DNA from: CAVQXR01 sp046330455
GTDB lineage: Bacteria > Actinomycetota > Thermoleophilia > Gaiellales > Gaiellaceae
Assembly (NCBI GenBank): GCA_046330455.1
Contig: JAXLSU010000007.1
Location: 138,660-202,659 of the forward strand
DNA length: 64,000 nt
Direction: 5' to 3'
The notes beneath the pieces are model-generated. The model saw nothing but the letters and a program-made list of their open reading frames with translations, was not told the DNA's origin and did not search any database. The position numbers were made by a program, and so were the translations under genes. This document shows positions 8,446 to 17,398 of the stretch, piece by piece. How positions within the stretch are numbered: position 1 is the first letter of the stretch; each line of letters opens with the position of its first letter.

Positions 8446-9840
8446 TCAGCGTGGGGGCAGGACCTTGCCGGGATTCATGATCCCGTCGGGGTCGAACGCG
8501 TCCTTGATCGCCCGCATCAGCTCGACACCGTCCTCGCCGTGCTCGAGGGGCAGGAACCGCGACTTCCCGTAGCCGACGCCGTGCTCGCCGGTGCACGTGC
8601 CGCCGAGCGCGAGCGCCCTGCGCACCATGCGCTCGTTCAGCTCCTCGACCCGCTCGAGCTCGTCCCCGTCGTCGGGGTCGATCAGGTAGCAGACGTGGAA
8701 GTTCCCGTCGCCGACGTGACCGACGATCGGGGCGATCAGGCCGGAGCCGTCGATGTCGCGCCGCGTCTCGAGAATGCACTCGGCGAGCCGGGAGATCGGC
8801 ACGCACACGTCGGTCGTGAAGGCCTTCGCGCCCGGGCGCAGGGCCAGGTTGGCATCGTAGGCCGAATGGCGTGCCTCCCAGAGCCGCCGCCGGTCCTCCT
8901 CGGCTGTTGTCCAGACCAGGTCTCGCGCGCCGAGGTCAGCGGCGAGCTCCCGCACGACCTCGACCTGCTCGACCACGCCGGCCTCGCTCCCGTGGAACTC
9001 GAGGAACAGCGTCGGCACGGTCGGGTAGTCGAGGCCGGCACGCCGGTTGACGGCCTCCATCTGAATCTCGTCGAGCAGCTCGATCCGGGCGATCGGGACA
9101 CCCAGCTGGATCGTGCGGATCACGCAGGTCACCGCAGCCTCGAGGCTCGGAAACGGGCAGACGGCTGCCGAGACGGCCTCCGGCGTCGGGTGTAGCCGCA
9201 GCGTGACCTCGGTGATGACGCCGAGCGTGCCCTCCGATCCGATCAGCAGATGGGTGAGGTCGTAGCCGGCGGAGGACTTGCGAGCGCGTGAACGGGTGCG
9301 CACGACGCGCCCCTGAGGGGTCACGATCGTCAGCGAGAGCACGTTCTCGCGCATCGTCCCGTAGCGCACCGCCGTCGTCCCCGAGGCTCCGGTCGCCGCC
9401 ATGCCGCCGATCGTCGCGTCGGCGCCCGGGTCGACGGGGAAGAAGACGCCGTGTGGGCGCACGTGGGCCTCGAGCTGCTTGCGTGTCACGCCCGCCTCCA
9501 CGGTCGCGTCCATGTCCTCGACGCTGACCCGGAGGATCCGGCTCATCCCGCGAAGGTCGAGGCAGACACCGCCCGCGAGCGCCGCGACGTGCCCCTCGAG
9601 CGCGGTGCCGACGCCGAACGGGACGACGGGGACGCGCGCGGCCGCACAGCGCTCGACGACGGCGACGACGTCGTCGGTCGAGCGCGGGAAGGCTACGAGA
9701 TCGGGCGGGGCCGACGGGTGCCACGACTCGTCGTGACCGTGCTGCTCCCGTACCGCGTCCGTGCGCGCGACCTGATCCTCGCCCAGGGCGCCCGCGAGCT
9801 CGCCGTGCAGTTCATCGATCGTGCGCGGTGCGATCGCCAT
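8446..9840 (-). CDS. FAD-binding oxidase, GlcD / D-lactate dehydrogenase type
   Basis: Two-domain flavoprotein oxidising a 2-hydroxy acid (D-lactate, glycolate or similar). N-terminal PCMH FAD domain: VAFPRSTDDVVAVV, VVPFGVGTALEGH, VDPGADATIGGMAATGASGTTAVRYG and LLIGSEGTLGVITEVTLRLHP. C-terminal FAD-oxidase domain: VGHVGDGNFHV, GGTCTGEHGVGYGKSRFL and AIKDAFDPDGIMNPGKVLP, with the metal/substrate His residues. Length (464 residues) matches LDHD/GlcD. The ATG at 9840 sits 8 bases after a TACAGT box on the minus strand, so a leaderless start is preferred over the upstream TTG. No GlcE/GlcF partner is adjacent, favouring the single-subunit LDHD type. Substrate unproven. Confidence 0.88.
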   Translation of the reverse strand: MAIAPRTIDELHGELAGALGEDQVARTDAVREQHGHDESWHPSAPPDLVAFPRSTDDVVAVVERCAAARVPVVPFGVGTALEGHVAALAGGVCLDLRGMSRILRVSVEDMDATVEAGVTRKQLEAHVRPHGVFFPVDPGADATIGGMAATGASGTTAVRYGTMRENVLSLTIVTPQGRVVRTRSRARKSSAGYDLTHLLIGSEGTLGVITEVTLRLHPTPEAVSAAVCPFPSLEAAVTCVIRTIQLGVPIARIELLDEIQMEAVNRRAGLDYPTVPTLFLEFHGSEAGVVEQVEVVRELAADLGARDLVWTTAEEDRRRLWEARHSAYDANLALRPGAKAFTTDVCVPISRLAECILETRRDIDGSGLIAPIVGHVGDGNFHVCYLIDPDDGDELERVEELNERMVRRALALGGTCTGEHGVGYGKSRFLPLEHGEDGVELMRAIKDAFDPDGIMNPGKVLPPR

Positions 9841-9894
9841 CCACGGCGACTGTACCAACGGGGATCGAAGCGCCCGAAGGCATCGCGCCGAGCC

Positions 9895-10542
9895 TCATCC
9901 CGCCCTCACGTCGAGCCGCTCCACGCGGTCGCCGCGACCGACGAGGATCTCGTCGACCATCGCCGCGGGGAACAGGCCGTGCTCGACGACGCCGGGCGTC
10001 GCCGACAGCTGTGCCGCGACGACAGCAGGATCTCCGAGCGGGCCGAGGTAGTCGGCGATCACGCCTCCGTCGGGGCTCGCCGGGCCGTCGCGAAGGCGCA
10101 CGGGTGCGAGCGCGCGCAGGGTGGCCGCGAGCCCGTAGGCGAGCAGCTCGACCGGAACGGGCGGGCCCAGCGCGCCGACGAGCTTGCTCGAGTCGGCGAT
10201 CACGATGAAGCGGTCGGCGGTCGCGGCGACGACCTTCTCGCGCGTGTGGGCGCCGCCGCCCCCCTTTACGAGCCAACCGTCGGGGGCGATCTGGTCGGCT
10301 CCGTCGATCGCGATCTCGATGCGGTCGATCCCCTCGAACGGCTCGATCGCCAGTCCGAGCGACCGCGCGGCTCGTTCCGTGGCCGGCGACGTTGCGACGC
10401 ATCGGAGCGAGAGGCTCCGGGCGGCCAGAGCGGGGAGGAGGTGGGCCACCGTCGACCCGGTACCGAGCCCGACCGTCATCCCGTCCGCAACGAGCGCAGC
10501 CGCCGCCTCCGCCGCAAGCCGCTTCTCCCGTTCGGTGTCCAC
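9895..10542 (-). CDS. rpiA: Ribose-5-phosphate isomerase A
   Basis: Interconverts ribose 5-phosphate and ribulose 5-phosphate. The 215-residue product has GLGTGSTV (phosphate loop), IDGADQIAP with catalytic Asp residues, KGGGGAHTREKVVA with the catalytic Glu/Lys region, and ADSSKLV. It starts with GTG. It is transcribed away from the MatB gene and upstream of the GlcD-like gene on the same strand, with a 54-base gap. With pgi, gnd and pgl it completes a sugar-phosphate cluster spread over about 7 kb. No catalytic residue appears to be missing. Confidence 0.95.
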   Translation of the reverse strand: MDTEREKRLAAEAAAALVADGMTVGLGTGSTVAHLLPALAARSLSLRCVATSPATERAARSLGLAIEPFEGIDRIEIAIDGADQIAPDGWLVKGGGGAHTREKVVAATADRFIVIADSSKLVGALGPPVPVELLAYGLAATLRALAPVRLRDGPASPDGGVIADYLGPLGDPAVVAAQLSATPGVVEHGLFPAAMVDEILVGRGDRVERLDVRAG

Positions 10543-10625
10543 GGGCGCATTCTCGCGGGCCGCCCGGCCGGCGCCCGGCCCACCCCGCGGCAGGATTCCC
10601 GGGTCGCGCCGCGTACACGTTCGTC

Positions 10626-10736
10626 ATGTTCCTCGTACGGCGATGGCGGCGCAGGCGCATCCTGCGCGCATGGGCCCGCGGCGAGCTCGAGTTCGCCGGC
10701 GCGGTCGGCTGGAGCTCGCGGCTCAACCTCGACTGA
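10626..10736 (+). CDS. Possible 36-residue basic peptide
   Basis: Short frame MFLVRRWRRRRILRAWARGE... ending in GWSSRLNLD and a TGA, between divergent rpiA and matB. It has an Arg/Trp-rich amphipathic first half. The only support is its position in a gap, a plausible ATG and a tidy end; no ribosome-binding site or homolog is recognised. It may be chance translation of GC-rich spacer. Confidence 0.22.
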   Translation: MFLVRRWRRRRILRAWARGELEFAGAVGWSSRLNLD

Positions 10737-10832
10737 GCTTCTCGCGGGCGGTGGCGGGCGGCCGTCCCCTCGAGGGCGCGCACGACCACACGTCGCGAGC
10801 CCCGCTCGAACGCGGACGTTACGCTTGCGCAC

Positions 10833-12296
10833 GTGAACGAGGCGCTGTTCCCGGCGCTGCTCGACCCGGCCGCGCCGGTGTCGTTCCGGTTCGGCGAGCG
10901 CGCGCTCGGTCTCCCCGAGCTGCGGGCGGCCGTCGCCGCGCACGTCCCACACCTCCAGGGCGCGTCCCGCATCGCAGTCCACGCGACGACCGAGCTCGAG
11001 ACCGCGGTCGGCGTGCTGACCGGGCTCGCAGCGGGGGTCGCGGTCGTGCCCGTCAACCCGAAGGCCGGGGAGCGCGAGCTCGGCCACGTCGTCGCCGACA
11101 GCGAGCCGACCCTCGTGCTCGCGGCGCCGGGGGCCGAGCTGCCGCCCCCGCTCGCCGCGCTGCCGCGGGTCGACGTGCACGTCGAGGCCCGGAGCGATGC
11201 TGCCTGGCCTGCCGAGCCGCTTCCCGAGACCCCCGCGCTCGTTCTCTACACGTCGGGGACGACGGGCCTGCCCAAGGGCGCGGTGCTGCCGCGGCGCGCC
11301 CTTGCCGCGAACCTCGATGCGCTCGCGTCCGTGTGGGAGTGGACTGCGGCCGACGTGCTCGTCCACGGGCTCCCGCTGTTTCACGCCCACGGCCTCGTGC
11401 TCGGTACGCTCGGTCCGGCACGCATCGGCTGTCGCGTCGTGCACGTCGGGCACTTCTCCCCGGAAGCCGTGGCGAAGGCCCTGGACGGCGGGGGAACGAT
11501 GCTGTTCGCCGTTCCCACCATGTACCACCGCCTCGCCGAGGCCATGGAGGCGGACGCCGGCATCGCCGGTGCGCTCCGGCGGTCCCGGCTGCTCGTCTCC
11601 GGCTCGGCGGCCCTCCCCGCCCGCGAGCACGAGCGACTCGAGCGGCTCTGCGGTCAGCGCGTGGTCGAGCGGTACGGGATGACCGAGACGCTCATGAACT
11701 GCTCCACGCACTGCTCCGGCGAGCGGCGTGCGGGCTCGGTCGGCCCGCCGCTCCCCGGGGTCGAGCTTCGCCTCGTCGACGACGCCGGTGCCGTGCTCGA
11801 GGCCGCCGACGGCGAGACGATCGGGGAGATCCAGGTGCGGGGGCCGAACCTGTTTCTCGGCTACCTCAACCGCCCCGACGCGACCGGGGCGGCTCTGCGA
11901 GAGGGTGGCTGGTTCGCCACGGGCGACCTCGCGACGCGCACGCCGGACGGGTTCGTCCGGATCGTCGGCCGCCGCTCCACCGACCTGATCAAGACGGGCG
12001 GCTACCGGGTCGGCGCGGGCGAGGTGGAGGGTGCGCTGCTCGAGCATCCCGCGGTCGCCGAGGCGGCCGTGACGGGCGAGCCGGACAACGACCTCGGAGA
12101 GCGGATCGTGGCCTGGGTCGTGCTCGCTCCGGGAGCGACCGTCTCGGAGGCGGAGCTCGCCGACCAGGTCGCCCGCCTGCTCACACCGCACAAGCGCCCG
12201 AGGACGGTGCGGTTCCTCGCCGCACTTCCCCGCAACGAGCTCGGCAAGGTCCAGAAGACGCGGCTGCGCGATGTGACGCCGGAGCAGCGCGGCTAG
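10833..12296 (+). CDS. matB: Malonyl-CoA synthetase (MatB-type acyl-CoA ligase)
   Basis: Adenylate-forming ligase that converts malonate (or methylmalonate) plus CoA and ATP to the CoA thioester. From memory, the 487-residue protein aligns along its length with Streptomyces coelicolor MatB: VVPVNPKAGERELGHVVADS, YTSGTTGLPKGAV (A3 P-loop), LPLFHAHGLVLG, FAVPTMYHRLAE, SGSAALPAREHERLE, ERYGMTETLMN, GDLATRTPDGFVRIVGR, STDLIKTGGYRVGAGEVE and the C-terminal Lys in PRNELGKVQK. A GTG start sits 7 bases after TACGCT, suggesting a leaderless transcript. Malonate specificity rests on overall resemblance. Confidence 0.85.
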   Translation: MNEALFPALLDPAAPVSFRFGERALGLPELRAAVAAHVPHLQGASRIAVHATTELETAVGVLTGLAAGVAVVPVNPKAGERELGHVVADSEPTLVLAAPGAELPPPLAALPRVDVHVEARSDAAWPAEPLPETPALVLYTSGTTGLPKGAVLPRRALAANLDALASVWEWTAADVLVHGLPLFHAHGLVLGTLGPARIGCRVVHVGHFSPEAVAKALDGGGTMLFAVPTMYHRLAEAMEADAGIAGALRRSRLLVSGSAALPAREHERLERLCGQRVVERYGMTETLMNCSTHCSGERRAGSVGPPLPGVELRLVDDAGAVLEAADGETIGEIQVRGPNLFLGYLNRPDATGAALREGGWFATGDLATRTPDGFVRIVGRRSTDLIKTGGYRVGAGEVEGALLEHPAVAEAAVTGEPDNDLGERIVAWVVLAPGATVSEAELADQVARLLTPHKRPRTVRFLAALPRNELGKVQKTRLRDVTPEQRG

Positions 12297-12904
12297 CGCG
12301 GCCCGAGCACGGCCCGGGCGGGGGCGCCGTCGGCACCGGGGAGGTGGAGCGGCAGGCACGTGAGCCGGTACGGGCCCGGAGTGACGGCACGCATGTCGAG
12401 CCCCTCGAGAGCAACGATCCCCGCGCGAAAGAGGATCCGGTGTGCGTCCTCGTCGCCGATCGTGAGGTAGTCGATCCCGGCGAGGCGGATCCCGAGCGCG
12501 ACCGCCGCGCTCGCACCGGATGAGTCGAGACAGACGTAGTCGGTCGAGAACCGGTCGAGGTCCCAGAGCGCGGCGCTCCGGGTCTTCAGCAGGACGCGCT
12601 CGGTCCCGGGCGGTACCAGCGAGCGAAGGAGCTCGCCGTCGATGCGCCGCTCCGCGACGGTCGCGTCGACGACGAGCGCGTCGCCGCTCCAGCGCGAGAG
12701 CGGGATCTCGTCGAGGCCAGGCGCGCCGTCGACGAAGTGCCGCGGGGCGTCGACGTGCGTCCCGGTGTGCACGCAGAACGCGATCCGGCTCATGTTCACG
12801 ACGTCGCCGTCGGCGATCGCGTGCGTCTGCTCGATCTCGATCCGCGCGTCGCCCCAGACCGGCATCTCGGGGCGCAGCGGAACGGAGATGTCGAGCTCGT
12901 GCAC
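12293..12904 (-). CDS. Cyclase-family metal hydrolase (kynurenine formamidase-like)
   Basis: A 203-residue member of the Mn/Zn-dependent cyclase/KynB hydrolase family, which opens amide or cyclic bonds. It begins with a short beta strand and LRPEMPVWGD, then carries the metal-binding signature HTGTHVDAPRHF and later CLDSSGASAAVALG and GIDYLTIGDEDAHRILF. The stop overlaps that of matB tail-to-tail by 4 bases. The GTG start lies 7 bases after a TAGGCT box on the minus strand, so it is predicted leaderless. The substrate is unknown; a second, more divergent member occurs at 58634-59353. Confidence 0.82.
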   Translation of the reverse strand: MHELDISVPLRPEMPVWGDARIEIEQTHAIADGDVVNMSRIAFCVHTGTHVDAPRHFVDGAPGLDEIPLSRWSGDALVVDATVAERRIDGELLRSLVPPGTERVLLKTRSAALWDLDRFSTDYVCLDSSGASAAVALGIRLAGIDYLTIGDEDAHRILFRAGIVALEGLDMRAVTPGPYRLTCLPLHLPGADGAPARAVLGPR

Positions 12905-12964
12905 GGGCGACAGCCTATGCGGCCGGAGTCCGAATCGCCGTGATCGGGTCCGGGCCTGGTGCCG

Positions 12965-13966
12965 TCAGGCGGCGCGCTCGAGCTCGTCGAACGCGCGGAT
13001 GAGCTGGACGGCCGAGAGCTCGTCCGGGCGCAGCGCCGCTTCGGCCTCAGTGCGCTCCGGAGCGACCGAGAGCAGCCACCGTGTCCGCTCGTACACCTGG
13101 TCGGGTACGAGCCGGGCCATCCGGGCTACCTCCGTCCTGATCTCCATCGGGGGCTCGACGCCGACGCCGCTCTCACGAACGAGCAGGTCGGCGATCTGGA
13201 CGAGCGCCGCCAGTGGGCTCTCCGGCTGCTCGGCGTCGTGCTCCTCGATTGCGCCGACGAGAAAGTCGGGGTACCGCCACTCGCGCGCGAGGAGCCCGCC
13301 GAGCTCGGCGTGGCTGAATCCGAAGACCTCCTGCTCGAGAGCCCAGAGCGGGAGCCCGGGAGCCGAGGCCGCGAGCGTGCGCCGCAGCCCGATCGGCGCG
13401 TAGAGCGAGAGGACGCCGAGTCCCACGTTGTGGACGAGCCCGGCGGCGAGCGCCGTCTCGGCATGGATGCTGCCGGGAGAGATCTCCCGGGCGACCACAC
13501 CGACGCGAATCGAGTGCCGGTGGATCTCCCGCCGTACGTCCGAGAGCTCGTCCTGCGGCGCGGCGAGCAGGCGCAGCGTCGGAGCGGCGACCGCGAGCAT
13601 GCCGACCATGCGTGTGCCGAGCCGCGTGACCGCGGTCCGGAGGTCGGCAATCGGGTAGCGGCTCGCGGATGCGGCGCTGTTCGCGATTCGCAGCAGGGTG
13701 GCGGCGAAGCTGGGATCGGCGGCCGCCATGCGCGCGATCTGCGAGATGCTCGCCCCCCGGAGCTGACACAGGTGGGCGACGCGAACGAGAGCCGGCTGAG
13801 ATCCGAGCGGGAGTGAGACCGCGCGCTCGACGAGGTCGTCGCGAAGCTCCGTCGCAAGTCGGAGGCGCAGCGCCTCTCCGTGGTCGTCGCCCTCGAATCG
13901 TGTCTCGGCGGTCAAGAGGTCGGGTCCTGTCTTCCCCCATCGATCGTGTACGGACGACATCGACAC
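12965..13966 (-). CDS. HDOD-domain signalling protein
   Basis: About 333 residues. The central region has the HDOD pattern: LCQLRGASISQIARMAAADPSFAATLLRIANSA, then AVTRLGTRMVGMLAVA, HSIRVGVVAREI, ALAAGLVHNVGLGVL and EVFGFSHAELGGLLAREW. HDOD proteins are HD-GYP relatives without full metal ligands, used in stress and second-messenger signalling. No receiver or GGDEF domain is fused here. The N-terminal 40 residues are unassigned. It starts GTG (or the ATG 6 bases later). It is divergent from the methyltransferase gene across a 165-base gap. Confidence 0.8.
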   Translation of the reverse strand: MSMSSVHDRWGKTGPDLLTAETRFEGDDHGEALRLRLATELRDDLVERAVSLPLGSQPALVRVAHLCQLRGASISQIARMAAADPSFAATLLRIANSAASASRYPIADLRTAVTRLGTRMVGMLAVAAPTLRLLAAPQDELSDVRREIHRHSIRVGVVAREISPGSIHAETALAAGLVHNVGLGVLSLYAPIGLRRTLAASAPGLPLWALEQEVFGFSHAELGGLLAREWRYPDFLVGAIEEHDAEQPESPLAALVQIADLLVRESGVGVEPPMEIRTEVARMARLVPDQVYERTRWLLSVAPERTEAEAALRPDELSAVQLIRAFDELERAA

Positions 13967-14131
13967 GGAGCAGGGTGACGGTGCATCCCTCGTCGCGGGG
14001 TTCCCGCGCTACGCACAAGCGGCAGCCCGCGTCATCCGGACGGGTGAGCGCGAGCGGTGCCGAGCGGGATCGCCGCCCCGGATCGCCCGGTGACTGCGGA
14101 GCCGTCAGGCACAGATCCTAGACTCCTGCCG

Positions 14132-15262
14132 GTGGCCGGCCGGACCCAGGAGACGCTCTACCAAGCGATGGACCTCGAGCTGTCCTGGTCGGAGGGCGAG
14201 CTGCCCCAGGCCGAGCGGACGAAGCACGTCCACGCGCTCCACCCGTACCTCGGCAAGTTCGTCCCGCAGCTCGTCGAGGTCTTCCTGCGACGGCTCTTCT
14301 CGCCGGGTGACTGCGTGCTCGATCCGTTCTGCGGCTCGGGTACCACCCTCGTCGAGGCGAACGCGTTCGGCTGCGATGCGATCGGGTGCGACATCTCTGC
14401 GTTCAACTGCCTGCTCGCCAGGGTGAAGACGGCCGAGCACTCGCTCGGGAAGCTCGAGCTCGCCCTCCGCGGGTCGCTCGAGCAGGCGAGACGTCGCGGG
14501 CCCGCCCCCGTCGACCGGGCATCGGCGTGGACACGGCGCTGGTATGCAGACCGGGCTCTCGGCGAGCTGCTCGCCTACCGTGACGAGGCCGACAGGCTGA
14601 CCGCCGAGCAGCGCGACGTCGCCCGGGTCGTCCTCTCGCGCGCTGCGAGATCGGCCAGGCTGACGCCGCATTACGACCTCGACTTCCCGGCCGAGCCCGT
14701 GACCGGGCCGTATCGCTGCCACAAGCACAGGCGGGAGTGCCGGCCGGTCGGCGAGGCCGCGAAGTTCCTGCGCCGCTACACCGACGACACCGTCCGGCGG
14801 CTGCGCTCCTTCTCCGTGCTCCGCACCGAGCGCCGGGTCGAGATCCTCCACGGCGACGTGTGCCGTCTGGAGCTGCCCCTGCGACCGGCGGGTGTCATCA
14901 CGTCGCCGCCCTATCCCGGGCTGATCGACTACCACGAGCAGCATCGCTACGCCTACGAGCTGCTCGGCCTGCCCGACCGGCGCGTCGAGGAGATCGGAGC
15001 GGCCGCGCATGGCCGAACGCGGGCGGCGGTCCGTGCGTACGTCGGCGGGATGGTGGCGGCGCTCTCCAATGTCTCCGGGCAGCTTCCCTCGGGCGCTCCG
15101 GTCGTCATCGTCGTCAACGACTCCCGCGACCTGTATCCGGAGATCCTCGACCGGGTCGGCCTGCGGCTCGTCGAGCGATCGACGCGGCACGTCAACCGCC
15201 GCACGGGCCGCCGGGCGGGCGAGTTCTTCGAGGACGTGCTCGTCTGCCTCAGAGGCAGTTGA
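14132..15262 (+). CDS. Orphan DNA methyltransferase (class beta, probable N4-cytosine)
   Basis: SAM-dependent DNA methylase with the beta-class order of motifs. Motif I, DPFCGSGTTLVEA, follows an N-terminal helix with HPYLGKFVPQLVE. GCDISAFN comes next. Catalytic motif IV reads TSPPYPG, and SPPY is the form usual for m4C enzymes. A spacer region (about residues 150-260) would hold target recognition. The final part ends in a beta strand plus FFEDVLVCLR. The GTG at 14132 lies 7 bases after TAGACT with no ribosome-binding site, so it is preferred to the ATG at 14057. No restriction endonuclease is adjacent. RNA or other substrates cannot be excluded. Confidence 0.75.
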   Translation: MAGRTQETLYQAMDLELSWSEGELPQAERTKHVHALHPYLGKFVPQLVEVFLRRLFSPGDCVLDPFCGSGTTLVEANAFGCDAIGCDISAFNCLLARVKTAEHSLGKLELALRGSLEQARRRGPAPVDRASAWTRRWYADRALGELLAYRDEADRLTAEQRDVARVVLSRAARSARLTPHYDLDFPAEPVTGPYRCHKHRRECRPVGEAAKFLRRYTDDTVRRLRSFSVLRTERRVEILHGDVCRLELPLRPAGVITSPPYPGLIDYHEQHRYAYELLGLPDRRVEEIGAAAHGRTRAAVRAYVGGMVAALSNVSGQLPSGAPVVIVVNDSRDLYPEILDRVGLRLVERSTRHVNRRTGRRAGEFFEDVLVCLRGS

Positions 15263-17108
15263 AGTCGGCGTTCACCCGCTCCGTCCGGCGGCCGGATGCG
15301 TCGGTGAGGCTCACCGAGTAGTCGAACGGCTGCGGGCTCGGAAACCCGCTGCCTTCACACCAGACCGCACCTTCGCCCACGAGCGGATTCGACGAGACCG
15401 TGAACGTCCTGCTCACGGTCGCACAGCCGAGCCCGGGCGGGCAGGAGTCGGGCGCGTAGGTCATCGTGACCGGGAAGGTCGCGGCGCCGGCCCAGGTGAC
15501 AGAGAGATCGCCCGCCGCGCCGTTGCGGTCGACCGCGGGGGGCAGCTCGACGCCCGTGATCCTGAAGACGCCGCCGCTCGAGCCCTGGCTCGGGCAACCG
15601 GCGTGACTCGCCCTCGTCCACGTGCGGGTCAGCGTCGGGAACGACGTGTACGTCACCCCGTCGATCGTGGCCCGGTCGACCCAGACGAGCCGGCCGCCGC
15701 TCTCGATCCGCAGCACGAGGTCGCCCTCGGCCAGGTAGGTGCCGGGCGGCTCGTCACGGAAGTGGCCGACGAGATAGCGGCCGCCCCCGCGGATCGTCCC
15801 GACGAAGTCGTGCTGCCAGGTCAGCCCCCCGTCGGCGGAGCAGGCTTCCCAGGTGACGGTGGTCGATCCCCGTGCCTGGTTCAGGGTGAAGCGTCCGCCG
15901 TCCTGGCCGACCCATTGCCCTGCGAGGTCGGGAAGCGCCACCTTCCCGCAGCTCCTCATCGGGTCGTCGTGGACGAGCGCGCAGATCACCGTTCTCGCGC
16001 GCTTCGTGCCTTTCACCGTGCCCCAGCGCGCCTTCGCGAAGGCGCGGATTCGTGCCTTCAGCCGGACCCACTTGACCATCGTGTCGGCGACGGCGACGCG
16101 GACGGCCCACGAGAAGTTGTCCCCGGTCCCGTCGCGCGCGACGACCACGCCGCGCGATGTCAGGCCGAGAAGCGTCTGACCGTTCAGGGAGCCCTCCGCC
16201 GGGAGGACGCCGTGGTCTTTCTTCAGCATCTCGTGCTTCACGGCGCGGCGTTCGGCTCCGCCGACCTCGTAGTTGCACCAGTTCGCCTCCGGGAGCCCGA
16301 ACGCACCCGCGAAGCTCGGCGGGAGCTTTCCGAAACAGCCGCTGATGAGGCCGTCCGGGAAGGGAGGTGCCTTCGCGGTCGCGAGGCCGATGTAGGCCGC
16401 GGGCTTGCGACGCTCGAGCCCGGGCGGATTGGTCGGCGCTGCGATCTCCCCGGGTAGAGGCTCGTGCCGCTCGTGCGATGCGGTGTCCACCCAGTTCGTG
16501 TGGGAGTAGAAGTCCTGGGCCGCGTGCAGGAGGATCCCGAGGGCCTGGAGCGCGGCGCACTTGGCCGATCCCGACGGGGCAGGGAAGTCGAGCGCTGCGC
16601 TGTAGCCCGCGTACCCGCAGCTCTCCGTCGGCAGCACCACCTCCGACGGGACGAGGTCACCGTCGGCATCGACGATGCCGAGCGCCCGGGTCGCGGCATG
16701 GTTCAACGCCCGCCACATCAGCGCCCGGCACCCCCGGATCTGGGCGCCCGCCTGCTCCTCTGTCTGGTGGTAGCCGGGAACGTCGAGGTAGTCGCCGTTG
16801 TCGCAGTGGTACTCGTCGCGGTCGAGGCCGGCGCCGGGGCGATCGGGCTGGCCGACCGCGCCGAACATCCCGAACGCGCCCGCGAGGTTGTCGAGCGAGC
16901 TGAAGTACCGCGGATCGTCCTCGAAGCAGGCGTTCGTGACCGGTCCGGCGCACCGGAGCGCGTGCCGGGTGATCCTCTCGTGCTCGGCGTTCTGCGCTGG
17001 TAGCAACCCGTACCCGTTCGGTGCGTAGATCGTCCCGAACGCGGACGCGGCGGTGGGAACGAGCAGGCAGCACGCGCATGCCACGAAGAGGGCGATGAAC
17101 CCACGCAA
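15249..17108 (-). CDS. Secreted protein with HxxQDFYSHxNW metal-site motif
   Basis: A 619-residue exported protein: signal peptide MRGFIALFVACACCLLVPTA ending at ASA. The N-terminal half has HERITRHALRC, several paired Cys, and GILLHAAQDFYSHTNWVD. That His/Asp/His pattern is seen in alpha-helical zinc phospholipase C-like and VWA7-like proteins. The C-terminal half (from about residue 390) is beta-rich with GRFTLNQARGSTTVTWEACS, which resembles an extracellular ligand domain. Its last 14 coding bases overlap the end of the methyltransferase gene on the other strand. A hydrolase role is possible but unproven. Confidence 0.72.
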   Translation of the reverse strand: MRGFIALFVACACCLLVPTAASAFGTIYAPNGYGLLPAQNAEHERITRHALRCAGPVTNACFEDDPRYFSSLDNLAGAFGMFGAVGQPDRPGAGLDRDEYHCDNGDYLDVPGYHQTEEQAGAQIRGCRALMWRALNHAATRALGIVDADGDLVPSEVVLPTESCGYAGYSAALDFPAPSGSAKCAALQALGILLHAAQDFYSHTNWVDTASHERHEPLPGEIAAPTNPPGLERRKPAAYIGLATAKAPPFPDGLISGCFGKLPPSFAGAFGLPEANWCNYEVGGAERRAVKHEMLKKDHGVLPAEGSLNGQTLLGLTSRGVVVARDGTGDNFSWAVRVAVADTMVKWVRLKARIRAFAKARWGTVKGTKRARTVICALVHDDPMRSCGKVALPDLAGQWVGQDGGRFTLNQARGSTTVTWEACSADGGLTWQHDFVGTIRGGGRYLVGHFRDEPPGTYLAEGDLVLRIESGGRLVWVDRATIDGVTYTSFPTLTRTWTRASHAGCPSQGSSGGVFRITGVELPPAVDRNGAAGDLSVTWAGAATFPVTMTYAPDSCPPGLGCATVSRTFTVSSNPLVGEGAVWCEGSGFPSPQPFDYSVSLTDASGRRTERVNADFNCL

Positions 17109-17398
17109 ACGCCTGGCCCGGTGGAGAGGGCCGGAGCGGGCCTTGCGGATCCCGGCTCCCGGTTGCGTACGCGGACAGTACCCGGGCGGGACGATGGCAT
17201 GAGCGGTGCGGCGGGGCCGGCCGCTCTTGCCGCCGATGTGGCGCGTTCCGCGCGGCCTAGGGTCGTGGTGCTTCGTGGTTGGCCGCCGTCGCGCTTCTTT
17301 GTGCGGCCCTTCGGGCCGCGGTGCTTCGCGGCGGGCTTTGCCGGCCGCTGCGCGGCGCGCTGACGCGCACCTTGCGGGCCGTCGGCTAGCGTGCAGGT
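17109..17398. other. Intergenic spacer with GC-rich hairpins
   Basis: 290 bases between the divergent secreted-protein gene and the cyclophilin gene. A clear hairpin occurs at 17303-17319 (gcggccc/ttc/gggccgc), followed by further gcttcg-type small palindromes. Just before the cyclophilin start is a TAGCGT box at 17387-17392, taken as its leaderless promoter. No coding signal recognised. Confidence 0.5.
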
